DNA of 64,000 bases from Exiguobacterium algae (GCF_018617875.1 NZ_JACSKZ010000004.1:141731-205730), one strand, 5' to 3'. Shown: positions 8,617 through 17,691, numbered from the stretch's first letter. Notes: a model not told the origin generated them from the letters alone. Numbers and translations: made by a program.

Positions 8617-10329
8617 TCATTCTCCGATGAATGAGAATGTCGTCACATCGAATAGTCCCATATCCGTCAATTTCAAATCCGGGATTACCGGAAGGGCGAG
8701 GAATGACATCGTCAAATATGGGTTAAAGTGACGGTGTGCACCGACAACGTCGAGCGCATCATTTAACTGTTCGAGAATATCTGCCACTTCATGGTAAGGA
8801 CGTTTCGTCATGAGACCACCGATTTCAAGTGGAAGTACCGCAAGCACTTCTCCTTCTGATACCGCCACGACGCCACCGCCAACTTTCTCTAACGTCTTCG
8901 CTGCGAGTAACATATCCTCCGGGCTGACTCCGGCGATGACAAGATTATGACTATCGTGTGCCACAGTAGCAGCGAGCGCGCCCCGTTTTAAACCAAATCC
9001 CGTAACCGGTGCCAGCGCCATATGCCCTGTCCCGTGATGTCGTTCGATGACAGCGAGCGTCGCGATGTCTTGCGACAAGTCCGCACCTGATTCGTCCGGA
9101 CGGAATACGAGACGCTCACGCTTCGTCAATAAGCTGTTCGGAAGCACTTGAATGACGTCTACTTCTTCCTCAGCCACCGGGAGACGGAACGAATCAATCG
9201 TCAATTCCGGTAAAGCGAGCTCCCCTTTCATCGGCTTAGGAACTTCAATTCCTTCCGCCTCAAATGTCGCCTTCCCGTTTTCCGCTACCAGTTCCCCACC
9301 GACGTATACTCGTTGAATCTCTACTGATTCGACGTCTGACAAGATGACGAAGTTTGCCTTCTTGCCCGGTGCGATTGCTCCGACTTCTTTCAATCCGTAA
9401 GCTTCGGCCGCATGCAGGCTTGCCATCGCATATGCCGTTTCCGGTTTGACCCCTTGTTTGATGGCCATTCGAATATTGTAGTCAATTCCGCCTTCCGTGA
9501 CGAGGTCGTCCAAATGTTTGTCGTCTGTACAGAACAAGAAACGATGGGCATTGCTTTCCGTGACGGCCAGGCTGACTTTCTCGACATTTCTCGCAACCGA
9601 GCCTTCGCGAATTTGAACATAGAAACCGCGTCGTACGCGTTCAATCGCTTCTTCCGCAGTCGTACACTCGTGATCCGTCATGATTCCAGCCGAACGATAG
9701 ACGTTCAATTGATCCGGACCCAGACCCGAGGCATGTCCATCTACAACTTTTCCGGCATGTTCGGTTTGTGCAATCTTTTGAAGCATATCCTCACTACCCG
9801 CTTCGACTGATGGATAATCCATCACTTCACCAAGTCCGTGTACACCCGGGTCACCTAAAAACGGGGCCAAATCTTCTGCATATAATTTGGCGCCTGCGTG
9901 CTCGAACGGGGTCGCAGGGACACAACTCGGCAGCATCATTCGCACATCAAGCGGCAATCCCTTGGCATCTGCCAACATGTATTCAATCCCGAGTGCGCCG
10001 TTCACATTGGCAATTTCATGCGGATCCGCAATGACGGTCGTGACCCCCAGCGGCAAGACAGCTTTGGCAAACTCATGCGGTGGGACCATCGATGACTCGA
10101 TATGGACGTGAGAGTCAATAAACGACGGGGCAAGTGTCCATGTAGGGTCATGATATTCCGTTTCTCCTTCATAGCCTTCTCCAATCGCCACAATGTAACC
10201 CGCATCGACCGCAACGTCAGTCCGAATCGTTTCACGGCTATACACGTCAATCACCGCGACGTCTTTAAAGACGATGGCCGCTTTCTTTTTCTTGGCGGCG
10301 ATGTCAATCAAATGTTGTTTTTCCATCAT
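8617..10329 (-). CDS. ade: Adenine deaminase
   Basis: A 570-residue metal-dependent amidohydrolase that converts adenine to hypoxanthine and ammonia for purine salvage. Characteristic elements are the metal-binding SHVHIESS, ADPHEIANV, VDGHASGLG and FCTDDKHLDDLV, together with the long C-terminal adenine deaminase domain, whose VAHDSHNLVIAG motif is diagnostic. Length agrees with the family. AAGGAG lies 5 nt before the first of two adjacent ATG codons. It is divergent from the carbonic-anhydrase-like gene. A second, more divergent member of this family lies at 45819-47561 in the window. Confidence 0.95.
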   Translation of the reverse strand: MMEKQHLIDIAAKKKKAAIVFKDVAVIDVYSRETIRTDVAVDAGYIVAIGEGYEGETEYHDPTWTLAPSFIDSHVHIESSMVPPHEFAKAVLPLGVTTVIADPHEIANVNGALGIEYMLADAKGLPLDVRMMLPSCVPATPFEHAGAKLYAEDLAPFLGDPGVHGLGEVMDYPSVEAGSEDMLQKIAQTEHAGKVVDGHASGLGPDQLNVYRSAGIMTDHECTTAEEAIERVRRGFYVQIREGSVARNVEKVSLAVTESNAHRFLFCTDDKHLDDLVTEGGIDYNIRMAIKQGVKPETAYAMASLHAAEAYGLKEVGAIAPGKKANFVILSDVESVEIQRVYVGGELVAENGKATFEAEGIEVPKPMKGELALPELTIDSFRLPVAEEEVDVIQVLPNSLLTKRERLVFRPDESGADLSQDIATLAVIERHHGTGHMALAPVTGFGLKRGALAATVAHDSHNLVIAGVSPEDMLLAAKTLEKVGGGVVAVSEGEVLAVLPLEIGGLMTKRPYHEVADILEQLNDALDVVGAHRHFNPYLTMSFLALPVIPDLKLTDMGLFDVTTFSFIGE

Positions 10330-10446
10330 TTTTGCTCCTTACTGGACGTATTTTATCCATCTTACCAAGAAAAATCTTTTCGTTGCAATTTCTTTTTCAA
10401 GTTGTGCGACAATGATAACATATTCGTTTGAAAGGGGTTACACTAT

Positions 10447-10968
10447 ATGAAATATCAACTAGGAAAACTCATCCCAAAGGTCGATGACACGGCATATATT
10501 GCACCTGGTGCACACGTGATTGGAGACGTCACGATTGGTGAACATTCGGGGGTTTGGTTCAACACCGTCATCCGTGGTGATGAAGGACCGATTCAAATCG
10601 GATCGTATGTCAACATTCAAGACGGTTCGATGATTCATCAATATGAAGGATCGCCGACAATCATTCATAACCGGGTCTCGATTGGACATATGGCCATGAT
10701 TCACGGATGCGAGATTGAGGAGAATTGTTTGATCGGCATGCACGCCACCGTGCTTGATGGGGCAAAGATTGGGAAAGGTTCATTTGTCGCAGCTGGTGCG
10801 CTCGTCACACCAAATATGCAGATTCCTGAAGGCGTGATGGTCATGGGGGTCCCTGCTAAAGTGGTGCGTCCGTTAAATGATGAGGATCGCTTTATTATGG
10901 AACGGACCGTTAGAAAGTACGCAAAACGAGCCGAACAATATCGTGAGACTTGCCAAGCTTTAGACTGA
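10447..10968 (+). CDS. Gamma-class carbonic anhydrase-like hexapeptide-repeat protein (YtoA-like)
   Basis: A 173-residue left-handed beta-helix protein with repeats such as GDVTIGEHSGVWFN and GCEIEENCLIGMHATVLDG. The putative zinc histidines are present in the spacing of the family (the His in SMIHQYEG and those in IGHMAMIHGC), and a C-terminal helix follows. Family members bind zinc as trimers, but many bacterial ones have no proven carbonic anhydrase activity, so the function is open. GAAAGGGG precedes the ATG. A cre site begins 12 bp after the stop codon, and no terminator is obvious. Confidence 0.85.
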   Translation: MKYQLGKLIPKVDDTAYIAPGAHVIGDVTIGEHSGVWFNTVIRGDEGPIQIGSYVNIQDGSMIHQYEGSPTIIHNRVSIGHMAMIHGCEIEENCLIGMHATVLDGAKIGKGSFVAAGALVTPNMQIPEGVMVMGVPAKVVRPLNDEDRFIMERTVRKYAKRAEQYRETCQALD

Positions 10969-10980
10969 ATCCATAGTTTG

Positions 10981-10994
10981 TGAAAGCGTTTACA
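10981..10994 (+). promoter_or_regulatory. Predicted CcpA-binding cre site
   Basis: The 14 bases TGAAAGCGTTTACA match the cre consensus TGWAANCGNTNWCA at every defined position. The site lies between a TTGTGA (10978-10983) and a CATAAA about 16 bp later, which could be a promoter, and about 100 bp upstream of the small ORF at 11093. Carbon-catabolite control of the small ORFs is the likely reading. Confidence 0.7.
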
Positions 10995-11092
10995 AGGTTC
11001 ATAAATTGTTAACGTTTATCCCGAATTTTCTCCACATTTCCTTTGTATACTGAGGATGTAGTCAAGCCGACGTATTGAAAGGAGCCAACTGT

Positions 11093-11272
11093 ATGTACCC
11101 GAACCACGATCAGCTCATGTTAGACTTGTACGCTTCATCCATCAACCCGAGTTACGGTCTCCATATCGATGATTCATTCGATGACACGCTTCACGGCACG
11201 CACCGAGAGGTTTGGGAACGCATGCATTCGGATAATATGAATAGTGAAGAAAAACAAAACGGGGGAACGTGA
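11093..11272 (+). CDS. Small hypothetical protein, 59 residues
   Basis: The start at 11093 has an AAAGGAG ribosome site at normal distance. The product begins MYPNHDQLMLDLYASSINPS and is hydrophilic and acidic, ending in a Lys/Gln/Gly-rich tail. There is no signal peptide, membrane segment or cysteine pair. I do not recognise it. It is followed after 5 nt by a 17-codon ORF and then by a terminator, so the two form a short transcription unit downstream of a cre site. Confidence 0.6.
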   Translation: MYPNHDQLMLDLYASSINPSYGLHIDDSFDDTLHGTHREVWERMHSDNMNSEEKQNGGT

Positions 11273-11277
11273 AGAAG

Positions 11278-11331
11278 ATGATTCCAACTAACGTCATTCA
11301 GGACTGGCTCGCCACCAAATTAAAACGATAA
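11278..11331 (+). CDS. Possible micro-ORF encoding a 17-residue peptide
   Basis: An ATG 5 nt after the preceding stop codon opens a 17-codon frame, MIPTNVIQDWLATKLKR. GAAGAAG stands directly before it, and GGGGGA 11 nt before it. The peptide could form a short amphipathic helix with a basic end. Length alone does not make it real: support is only its tight coupling to the preceding ORF and its placement before the terminator. Confidence 0.3.
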   Translation: MIPTNVIQDWLATKLKR

Positions 11332-11345
11332 TCAATAAATTAAAC

Positions 11346-11382
11346 AAAGACGCGTGGAGAAATTTCTTCACGCGTCTTTTTC
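11346..11382. terminator. Bidirectional terminator
   Basis: AAAGACGCGTG (11346-11356) pairs with CACGCGTCTTT (11369-11379), followed by T-rich sequence. It serves the small ORFs and, on the other strand, the nitroreductase gene that ends at 11383. Confidence 0.88.
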
Positions 11383-11937
11383 TTATTCAAAAATCGCCAA
11401 ATGAGCATCCAATGATTGGCGTGGCTTTTTCGAAGGAATCGCTGCTTCATCATACTTCCCGATTTGTAGCAGACCGACAAACGTCTCTCCTTCTGCCCCA
11501 ATCGACTCCTTCATGCGGGCATCATCGAAAACACCGCCCGTTCGCCAAACGATGCCGAGATTCTGTTCGGTACATAACAGTTGAAGGTTTTGGATAAACG
11601 CTGCCGTCGCAAGCAGTGCATCTTTATTTCCTTTTTCCGTCTCAAACGCTTTGGCTGTCACGTAAAGACAAGCTGCCGCATTACGGATATGACCGGCCAC
11701 TTTCTCCCGTTGTGGCTCTGCCATCTCCGAGAAGGCCGGTTCAAGTGCATCCAATAGCACATGCTTCCCTTCCCCATTAAACAGATACACGTTCCACGGT
11801 TCTACTTTGTTATGAAACGGCGCATGATGCGCTGAGTTCAACAGGTCGTACAGTACTTTCGTCTCGATTGGCTCGCCATTGAATGTGCGAATCGTTCTTC
11901 TTGTTTCAATGAGTTGTTGTGCTGTCGTTTTGGTCAT
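11383..11937 (-). CDS. Nitroreductase-family FMN oxidoreductase
   Basis: A 184-residue protein with the family N-terminus IETRRTIRTFNGEPIE (FMN phosphate contact) and, later, ATAAFIQNLQLLCTEQNLGIVWRTGG shortened here to its helix and loop features. It probably binds FMN as a dimer and uses NAD(P)H to reduce an unknown quinone or nitro substrate. The ATG at 11937 is preferred over the upstream in-frame GTG because GGGGAA is 9 nt from the ATG but touches the GTG. Single gene between two terminators. Confidence 0.85.
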   Translation of the reverse strand: MTKTTAQQLIETRRTIRTFNGEPIETKVLYDLLNSAHHAPFHNKVEPWNVYLFNGEGKHVLLDALEPAFSEMAEPQREKVAGHIRNAAACLYVTAKAFETEKGNKDALLATAAFIQNLQLLCTEQNLGIVWRTGGVFDDARMKESIGAEGETFVGLLQIGKYDEAAIPSKKPRQSLDAHLAIFE

Positions 11938-12012
11938 AACCGTCACTTCCCCGTCTATAGTCTACTTATTTATCATAATTGTTCGGCCCAATTATTCAAA
12001 ATGACGTGCATC

Positions 12013-12038
12013 AAAAAAGACTACAGCATACGCTGTAG
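12013..12038 (-). terminator. Terminator of the lysine operon
   Basis: On the minus strand GGCTACAGC, a GTAT loop and GCTGTAGTC are followed by TTTTTT. It lies immediately downstream of lysA, the last gene of the operon. Confidence 0.85.
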
Positions 12039-12040
12039 CC

Positions 12041-13333
12041 TTATGTCGATTGACTGACAATCTCACATGCCACCAGGTCTTCCAGTGTTTGGCGTCGAAC
12101 GACGAGACGGTGTTTCCCGTCTTTCACAAACACCACTGCCGGTCGCAACATCTGATTGTAGTTACTTGCCATTGAGAAGTTATACGCTCCCGTTGCTTTG
12201 ACGAGTAGCAAATCACCCGGTGTGACCGGAGGGATCAACGAGCGGTTCGAGATGACATCCCCCGACTCACAGCACGCCCCGACAATTTTCGCCTCAAGCG
12301 TCTTCTCTTCGTTCATCCGTGTTGCGGCTACCACCTCGTACTCGGCATTATACAATGCAGGTCGAATGTTATCCGTCATCCCTCCGTCGACAGAGACAAA
12401 TGTACGAACACCACTCACTTCCTTCACCGTCCCGACTTCATACAAAGTGGCTCCTGCATTCGCGACCAGCCAGCGTCCCGGTTCAATTCCGACTGTTGGA
12501 AGTGGCAGGTCACGCAAAGAAACCTCTTCCGTGAGCGTCTCCATCACGAGCTCCATCGTATTCGCAAAGTTGAGGCGCTCATCCGCGTCGAGATACGCGA
12601 CCCCAAATCCCCCGCCGATATTCAGAACATCTGTCGTATATCCGGTCTCCGTACGAATCGTATCGATAAAACGAACCATCGTTTTCACGGTATTCACGAA
12701 CAGTGTCGGATCTTGGATTTGTGAACCGACATGACAATGAATCCCTTGTAAATGCAGGTGTTCAGCCGACAATGTCGCTCGAACGGCTTCCAAATACGTG
12801 TCATCATGCGTCGGGAAACCGAACTTCGTATCGACCCCGCCCGTTTGGATGGCCTCATGTGCCCCCCCGACGACCTGAGGAACGATACGCAGTAACACAT
12901 CGACTTCACGATTGTATTCGGCCGCAAGACCGGACAACAGGCTGATTTCACGCATATTATCAATCGTGAAATGAGTGATTCCGTTTTCGAGCGCGAATGA
13001 AAGGTCTTGAACCGTTTTGTTCGACCCATGGACATGAATACGTTCTGCCGGCACACCCGCATGAAGGGCCACGTACATCTCACCTCGAGAGACCACGTCG
13101 ATGCTAAGACCTGCTGCCATCACTTTTTCATAGACTGCCGCAATCGATAATGCTTTCGAGGCGTATAGCGCATACGTATTGGGATACTTGTTCAGGAAAG
13201 CCTCTTGTACAATCGTAAGACGTCGCTCGAGCTCCGGCTCACTCATAATATAAAGCGGTGTCCCATATGTCGCCTGCAATTCACGAACGGATACGCCTTC
13301 GATCAAACATTCTGACTGGTTGGTGGTGTACAT
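12041..13333 (-). CDS. lysA: Diaminopimelate decarboxylase
   Basis: A 430-residue PLP enzyme that makes L-lysine from meso-diaminopimelate, the last step of the pathway. The PLP lysine is in ALYASKALSI, HCHVGSQI and the glycine-rich GGGFG loop bind the cofactor phosphate, and the C-terminal CCESGDV supplies the substrate and dimer-interface residues. The start at 13333 has GGAGGAG at the right spacing. The upstream reading MACAAS would overlap alr further without a ribosome site. It overlaps the racemase gene by 31 bp, implying translational coupling. Last gene of the operon that starts at lysC. Confidence 0.96.
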   Translation of the reverse strand: MYTTNQSECLIEGVSVRELQATYGTPLYIMSEPELERRLTIVQEAFLNKYPNTYALYASKALSIAAVYEKVMAAGLSIDVVSRGEMYVALHAGVPAERIHVHGSNKTVQDLSFALENGITHFTIDNMREISLLSGLAAEYNREVDVLLRIVPQVVGGAHEAIQTGGVDTKFGFPTHDDTYLEAVRATLSAEHLHLQGIHCHVGSQIQDPTLFVNTVKTMVRFIDTIRTETGYTTDVLNIGGGFGVAYLDADERLNFANTMELVMETLTEEVSLRDLPLPTVGIEPGRWLVANAGATLYEVGTVKEVSGVRTFVSVDGGMTDNIRPALYNAEYEVVAATRMNEEKTLEAKIVGACCESGDVISNRSLIPPVTPGDLLLVKATGAYNFSMASNYNQMLRPAVVFVKDGKHRLVVRRQTLEDLVACEIVSQST

Positions 13334-14391
13334 GTAACTCCTCCTTCGAAGCGATGCGGCACACGCCATGAGCGCGCACAGAGCTGCTCTGAATTGTTCG
13401 CATGACCAACTCGCGTCACATCATCAATTTTTATTTCTCGTCCATACAGGTTGACCCGGTCGCCAATTTGTACGTCTTCGTCCACTTTGATAAAGCTATG
13501 ACTCATAAAGATATTACTGACGAACGGGTAAGCTCGACCTTCAATGTGCACCGGTAAAAATCGACGGGCCCGCATGAGACCATCCCCATATCCGACAGGT
13601 AAGACGGCAATCCGTTCTTTCGTTTCCGCGGTATATCCCGTTCCGTATCCGACATGAGCCCCCGCTTCAATCTCGTGGACGGCAATCACTTCCGTCTCCC
13701 AGTAGAAGGCAGGGATTAGCCACTCGACCGGTTCTACGGACGAATAACCATAAAGGAAGATGCCAACCCGGACGTGTGTGCAATGATGCAGGCGCGGGTC
13801 ATCTTGAAGCGTCGCTGCACTGTTTGCGGCATGAACCAGTTCAAACACATGGCGTTCCATTAGACGTGTGGACCAATCCATAAAACGTTGGACGTGAACA
13901 CTATGTTCCACTTCGGCGTTATCCGCATCAGCAAGTGGAAAATGCGTGCACAATCCGACGAGATCGAGTCCTTCATTTTGACAGAAGGCAACGATTTGAA
14001 GCGCCTCTTCAAACGACTTTGCACCGAAACGATTCATCCCGACGTCTAACTTCAAATGAAGACGAACGCCTCCGAGTTGAGAGCGGTTGGCAACGAGCCA
14101 GTCGTACGAACCGATAGCCACATCCAAACGATGCGCATGAACTTTCTCCCATTCGTACACGGGGTTCATGACCAACACATGTGCCTCTTCGGCATATGTC
14201 CGGACTTCCGTCGCTTCTTCCAAGGTCGTCACCATGAAATGGCGAACTCCCTCGTCATATAAGGTCGTCACAACTGGCTCCATCCCCAGGTTATAGGCAT
14301 TATTTTTTACGACGGCGAACACCGGTCGGCCAAGCGCTTCAATCCGACGTTTGTTCTCGCGAATCGCATTCAAGTCAATTGTGACTCCCAT
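13303..14391 (-). CDS. Alr2-type alanine racemase paralogue of the lysine operon
   Basis: A 362-residue fold-type III PLP protein. The PLP lysine sits in AVVKNNAYNLG, the second-base tyrosine in HVGYGTGYTAE, and LPVGYGDG is kept. The C-terminal segment reads FMSHSFIKVDEDV and ANNSEQL, like the Staphylococcus aureus Alr2 found in its dap operon, rather than the canonical VCMDQ loop of housekeeping alanine racemases. The substrate is therefore uncertain: alanine, or another amino acid of the lysine/DAP route. It lies between the aminotransferase gene (13-bp gap) and lysA (31-bp overlap). Confidence 0.85.
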   Translation of the reverse strand: MGVTIDLNAIRENKRRIEALGRPVFAVVKNNAYNLGMEPVVTTLYDEGVRHFMVTTLEEATEVRTYAEEAHVLVMNPVYEWEKVHAHRLDVAIGSYDWLVANRSQLGGVRLHLKLDVGMNRFGAKSFEEALQIVAFCQNEGLDLVGLCTHFPLADADNAEVEHSVHVQRFMDWSTRLMERHVFELVHAANSAATLQDDPRLHHCTHVRVGIFLYGYSSVEPVEWLIPAFYWETEVIAVHEIEAGAHVGYGTGYTAETKERIAVLPVGYGDGLMRARRFLPVHIEGRAYPFVSNIFMSHSFIKVDEDVQIGDRVNLYGREIKIDDVTRVGHANNSEQLCARSWRVPHRFEGGVTCTPPTSQNV

Positions 14392-14404
14392 TTACAAAAC
14401 CCCT

Positions 14405-15331
14405 TTACTCTTTTACTGCTGTTTGCACGAACGTGATCCAATCACGGTGCTCCGGAAGTTGTCCCGTGACGGCTTCGCGGTATCGCGTCAACATTTGAGT
14501 CGCGACTGTTTGTCCACCGCCTCCGATTTGAATATGGTCGACTTCAATCACACTCGTCACTTCAGCTGCCGTACCCGTCAGGAAAATCTCATCCGCAACG
14601 TATAACTCATCACGTCCGATGTGACGCTCAATGACGTCATAGCCTTCTTCACGGGCAAGCTGCATAACGGTTTGTCGCGTAATACCATCAAGCACCGAAC
14701 AGTCGAGTGATGGTGTCGTGATCGTATTCCCTTTGACGAGGAAAATGTTCGCCACACTCGCCTCACTGACATTTCCATTCACATCAAGGGCGATCGCTTC
14801 ATCGAATCCGTCACGAAGCGCCTCCCCTTTTAACAATTGTGAGTTCATATAGTTCGAAGCCGCTTTTGCCTGCATCGGCATCATTGTCGAAGACACACGA
14901 CGGTATGAGGCGACTTTTGCGCGAATTCCGACTGTTTTATTGAAATATTCTCCGAGTGGCCAACATGCGATGGCAACATGGACTTTCGTTTCTTGTGTCG
15001 GCATGAGTGCCTGCCATGGCGTACCGAGGAAGACGAACGGACGAATATAACAAGCATCGAATCCGTTTCGTTCAATCAATTCCATTGTCGCCTGTTCCAG
15101 CTCTTCTACCGTGTAGGGTAGTTTGACGTGATAGTATGCACACGAGCGAACGAGTCGCTCCAAGTGTTCACGTAGGCGGAAGATGGCCGGACCCTCTTCC
15201 GTATGATACGCACGAATTCCTTCAAAGAACCCGCTCCCGTAGTGAATCGCGTGTGTCATGATACTCGTGTTTGCGTCAGTCGGCTCAATCCACTCTCCGT
15301 CTTTCCACATCCATTGTCCATACTGTTCCAT
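14405..15331 (-). CDS. Class IV PLP aminotransferase, branched-chain (IlvE-like)
   Basis: A 308-residue protein with the IlvE features IHYGSGFFEGIRAY, the catalytic lysine in QAKAASNYMNS, EASVANIF, DGITRQTV and FLTGTAAEV. By family it transfers the amino group between glutamate and branched-chain 2-oxo acids. Its site is unexpected: in the comparable Staphylococcus aureus operon a deacetylase gene (hipO) stands between dapD and alr2. Here this aminotransferase occupies that place, so a role at the acetylated aminotransferase step of DAP synthesis is possible but unproven. GGGAGAG precedes the ATG. A 47-bp gap separates it from dapH upstream. Confidence 0.87.
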   Translation of the reverse strand: MEQYGQWMWKDGEWIEPTDANTSIMTHAIHYGSGFFEGIRAYHTEEGPAIFRLREHLERLVRSCAYYHVKLPYTVEELEQATMELIERNGFDACYIRPFVFLGTPWQALMPTQETKVHVAIACWPLGEYFNKTVGIRAKVASYRRVSSTMMPMQAKAASNYMNSQLLKGEALRDGFDEAIALDVNGNVSEASVANIFLVKGNTITTPSLDCSVLDGITRQTVMQLAREEGYDVIERHIGRDELYVADEIFLTGTAAEVTSVIEVDHIQIGGGGQTVATQMLTRYREAVTGQLPEHRDWITFVQTAVKE

Positions 15332-15378
15332 AGTTCAACTCTCCCATTCATTTGTTTATATTTTCTGTCTATTATACG

Positions 15379-16086
15379 TTAGAGAGAGCGTAAATCATCA
15401 ACGAGTTGCGTTTTTTCTGAAGTTTTCTCGTCTTTCTGCTTGATGACGCGGGCTGGTGTTCCTGCTACGACAACGCCTGGAGGAACATCTTGTGTGACGA
15501 CACTTCCAGCCGCGACGACCGCATTTTCCCCGACGCGCACGCCTTCCAAGATGACTGCGTTCGCTCCAATCATGACCCCGTCTTCAATGATGACCGGGTC
15601 TTTTGAAGGTGGCTCAAGGACACCTGCGACCACGGCACCTGCTCCGAGGTGAACGTTTTTTCCGAGCGTTCCGCGCGCTCCGATGACGGCGTTCATGTCG
15701 ACCATCGAACCATCTCCGATGACCGCACCGATGTTGACGACAGCACCCATCATGACGACGGCATTATTCCCGATTTGAACATGATCCCGGATGAATGAAC
15801 CCGGTTCGATGCGCGCATTTAATTTCGTCGTGTCGAGCATTGGGACGGCACTGTTGCGACGGTCGTACTCAAGATGCGAATCCGTGATGACAGACGCATT
15901 CGCTTCAAGGAACGCTGCCGCACGCTCGGCTGTCGTCAAGAACAGTTTCGATTCGTCCGTACCGAACGCTTTGGCTTCTTCAATCTCCAGACCAGCCAAC
16001 TGACCGTTGACGTAAAGTTTAACCGGTGTTTCTTTCTTAGCATCTTTAATATATTGTGCAATTTCATAAGCGTTTGTGAGTAACAT
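15379..16086 (-). CDS. dapH: Tetrahydrodipicolinate N-acetyltransferase
   Basis: A 235-residue protein with a small N-terminal alpha/beta domain and a left-handed beta-helix of hexapeptide repeats (about 90-215), for example [20 protein letters not shown]. It acetylates tetrahydrodipicolinate with acetyl-CoA, so this organism uses the acetylated DAP branch. The family is called DapH or DapD. GGAGG is well placed before the ATG. The start overlaps the dapB stop by 23 bp, which suggests coupled translation. Confidence 0.94.
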   Translation of the reverse strand: MLLTNAYEIAQYIKDAKKETPVKLYVNGQLAGLEIEEAKAFGTDESKLFLTTAERAAAFLEANASVITDSHLEYDRRNSAVPMLDTTKLNARIEPGSFIRDHVQIGNNAVVMMGAVVNIGAVIGDGSMVDMNAVIGARGTLGKNVHLGAGAVVAGVLEPPSKDPVIIEDGVMIGANAVILEGVRVGENAVVAAGSVVTQDVPPGVVVAGTPARVIKQKDEKTSEKTQLVDDLRSL

Positions 16087-16813
16087 GAGTAGCCTCCTCG
16101 TATAAGTTCGTTAAATTATATAGTCCAGCCGGGCGATCGAGTATCGTCGCCGCCGCGGCGAGTGCTCCATTGGCGAAGACACGCTTCGAAAGAGCCGTAT
16201 GCTTCAGTTCAATCATTTCATCGTCTCCGGCAAACAGGACCGTATGTTCACCGAAGATGGTCCCGCCCCGGATCGAGTGCATGCCGAGCTCATCCGTTCC
16301 TCTTGCCTCTCGGCGTGAGGTACGTTCATAGACCGGTGTGACGTCCCGTTTTTTCTCAATGGCACGAGCGAGGAGTTCGGCCGTCCCACTCGGGGCATCC
16401 ACTTTTTTACGGTGATGCGCCTCGATCACTTCGATATCATAGCCGAGCGTGAGCGGCACGAGCTGGTCAAGCAATTGCTTCAACAGCGCGATTCCATATG
16501 ACGTGTTGTAGGACTGGAAAATCGGAATCTCCTGTGATGCCGATTCAATCGCTGCCAACTCGTCTTCAGAGAATCCTGTCGTCGCGATGACGAGCGGAAT
16601 GTTCTTTTCTTTTCCAAAAGTGAGGACGTCGCCCAGTAATGCCGGATTCGAAAAATCGATAACGACATCGACCGGTGTATCCACTTCCTGTAATGATGCA
16701 AGATGCTGATCACTCCCCGGTGACACGATGGCCGCAACATTCAACCCTTGGGAAAGTGCGACTTCCTCGACGATCCGCCCCATCGCACCATACCCATGAA
16801 TGAGTACATTCAT
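16064..16813 (-). CDS. dapB: 4-hydroxy-tetrahydrodipicolinate reductase
   Basis: A 249-residue NAD(P)H-dependent reductase. The N-terminal nucleotide site is IHGYGAMGR, and the C-terminal domain carries the signature [15 protein letters not shown] with the catalytic histidine and lysine. It produces tetrahydrodipicolinate for DapH. It overlaps dapA by 4 bp (ATGA-type junction) and dapH by 23 bp. Length is normal for the Gram-positive enzyme. Confidence 0.96.
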   Translation of the reverse strand: MNVLIHGYGAMGRIVEEVALSQGLNVAAIVSPGSDQHLASLQEVDTPVDVVIDFSNPALLGDVLTFGKEKNIPLVIATTGFSEDELAAIESASQEIPIFQSYNTSYGIALLKQLLDQLVPLTLGYDIEVIEAHHRKKVDAPSGTAELLARAIEKKRDVTPVYERTSRREARGTDELGMHSIRGGTIFGEHTVLFAGDDEMIELKHTALSKRVFANGALAAAATILDRPAGLYNLTNLYEEATHVTHKRL

Positions 16814-17691
16814 TGTCTCACCTCATTAAACTGTTCCATCGCCGAAAGAAGCTTCGCTTCTGCTGTCGCACTCATCGGGACGAGTGGCAGACGTGGTGCG
16901 CCGAATGCAAATCCACGTGCATTGAGCGCCGCTTTCACCGGAATCGGGTTCACTTCCGCAAACAATTCGTCGATGACCGGTAACAGGCGAATTTGCCACG
17001 TACGCGCTGCCTTCAGGTCTCCCGCTAAAAGCGCTTCAGCTAGCGCCACAGTTGCGTTCGGATAAACGTTTGAGAGGACCGAGACGACCCCTTGGGCACC
17101 CCACGCCATATAAGGGAGGATTTGATCATCATTTCCGCAGTACACAGCGAATCCTTCAGGAACATGTGCCATCATTTGGGCCATGACCGAAATGTCGCCG
17201 CTCGCTTCTTTTAAAGCGGTGATACGTGGATGCTCGGCTAACTCACCCACTGTTTCCGGGGCGAGTGCGACGCTGGTCCGTGACGGGACGTTATAGAGCA
17301 TGAGCGGAATCGGTGACGCGTCCGCAATCGCTGTAAAATGGGCGATGAGTCCTGCTTGCGTTGATTTGTTGTAGTAAGGAGTGACGACCATCGCCATCTC
17401 CGCACCAAGTTCAGCGGCACGTCTCGTTTTTTCGATGCTGAGAGCCGTATTGTTCGACCCGGTACCGGCGATGATTGTCGCTCGACCGTCCGTAACTTCT
17501 ACTGCCCGGACGAGTAACGTTTCGAACTCTTCATCCGTCAACGTCATTCCTTCCCCCGTCGTACCGCCAATCACGAGTCCACGGATCCCTTCTTGAATTT
17601 GTTCTTCAATCAATGCATCCCAAGCCGCCAAATTCAGACTTCCGTCCGTGTGAAACGGAGTCGCCAGTGCAGTTGCAACACCTGTAAACAT
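16810..17691 (-). CDS. dapA: 4-hydroxy-tetrahydrodipicolinate synthase
   Basis: A 293-residue TIM-barrel aldolase that condenses pyruvate with aspartate semialdehyde. It shows GGTTGEGMTLTDEE, the catalytic tyrosine in YNVPSRT and the Schiff-base lysine in ITALKEASGDIS. The gap to asd is 12 bp. Gram-positive DapA enzymes are usually insensitive to lysine, so the operon riboswitch and aspartokinase would supply control. Confidence 0.96.
   Translation of the reverse strand: MFTGVATALATPFHTDGSLNLAAWDALIEEQIQEGIRGLVIGGTTGEGMTLTDEEFETLLVRAVEVTDGRATIIAGTGSNNTALSIEKTRRAAELGAEMAMVVTPYYNKSTQAGLIAHFTAIADASPIPLMLYNVPSRTSVALAPETVGELAEHPRITALKEASGDISVMAQMMAHVPEGFAVYCGNDDQILPYMAWGAQGVVSVLSNVYPNATVALAEALLAGDLKAARTWQIRLLPVIDELFAEVNPIPVKAALNARGFAFGAPRLPLVPMSATAEAKLLSAMEQFNEVRQ

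Noticed and set aside
10330..10446. Purine riboswitch before adenine deaminase
   Set aside because: No GTTTCTACC-type core is present in the gap on either strand.
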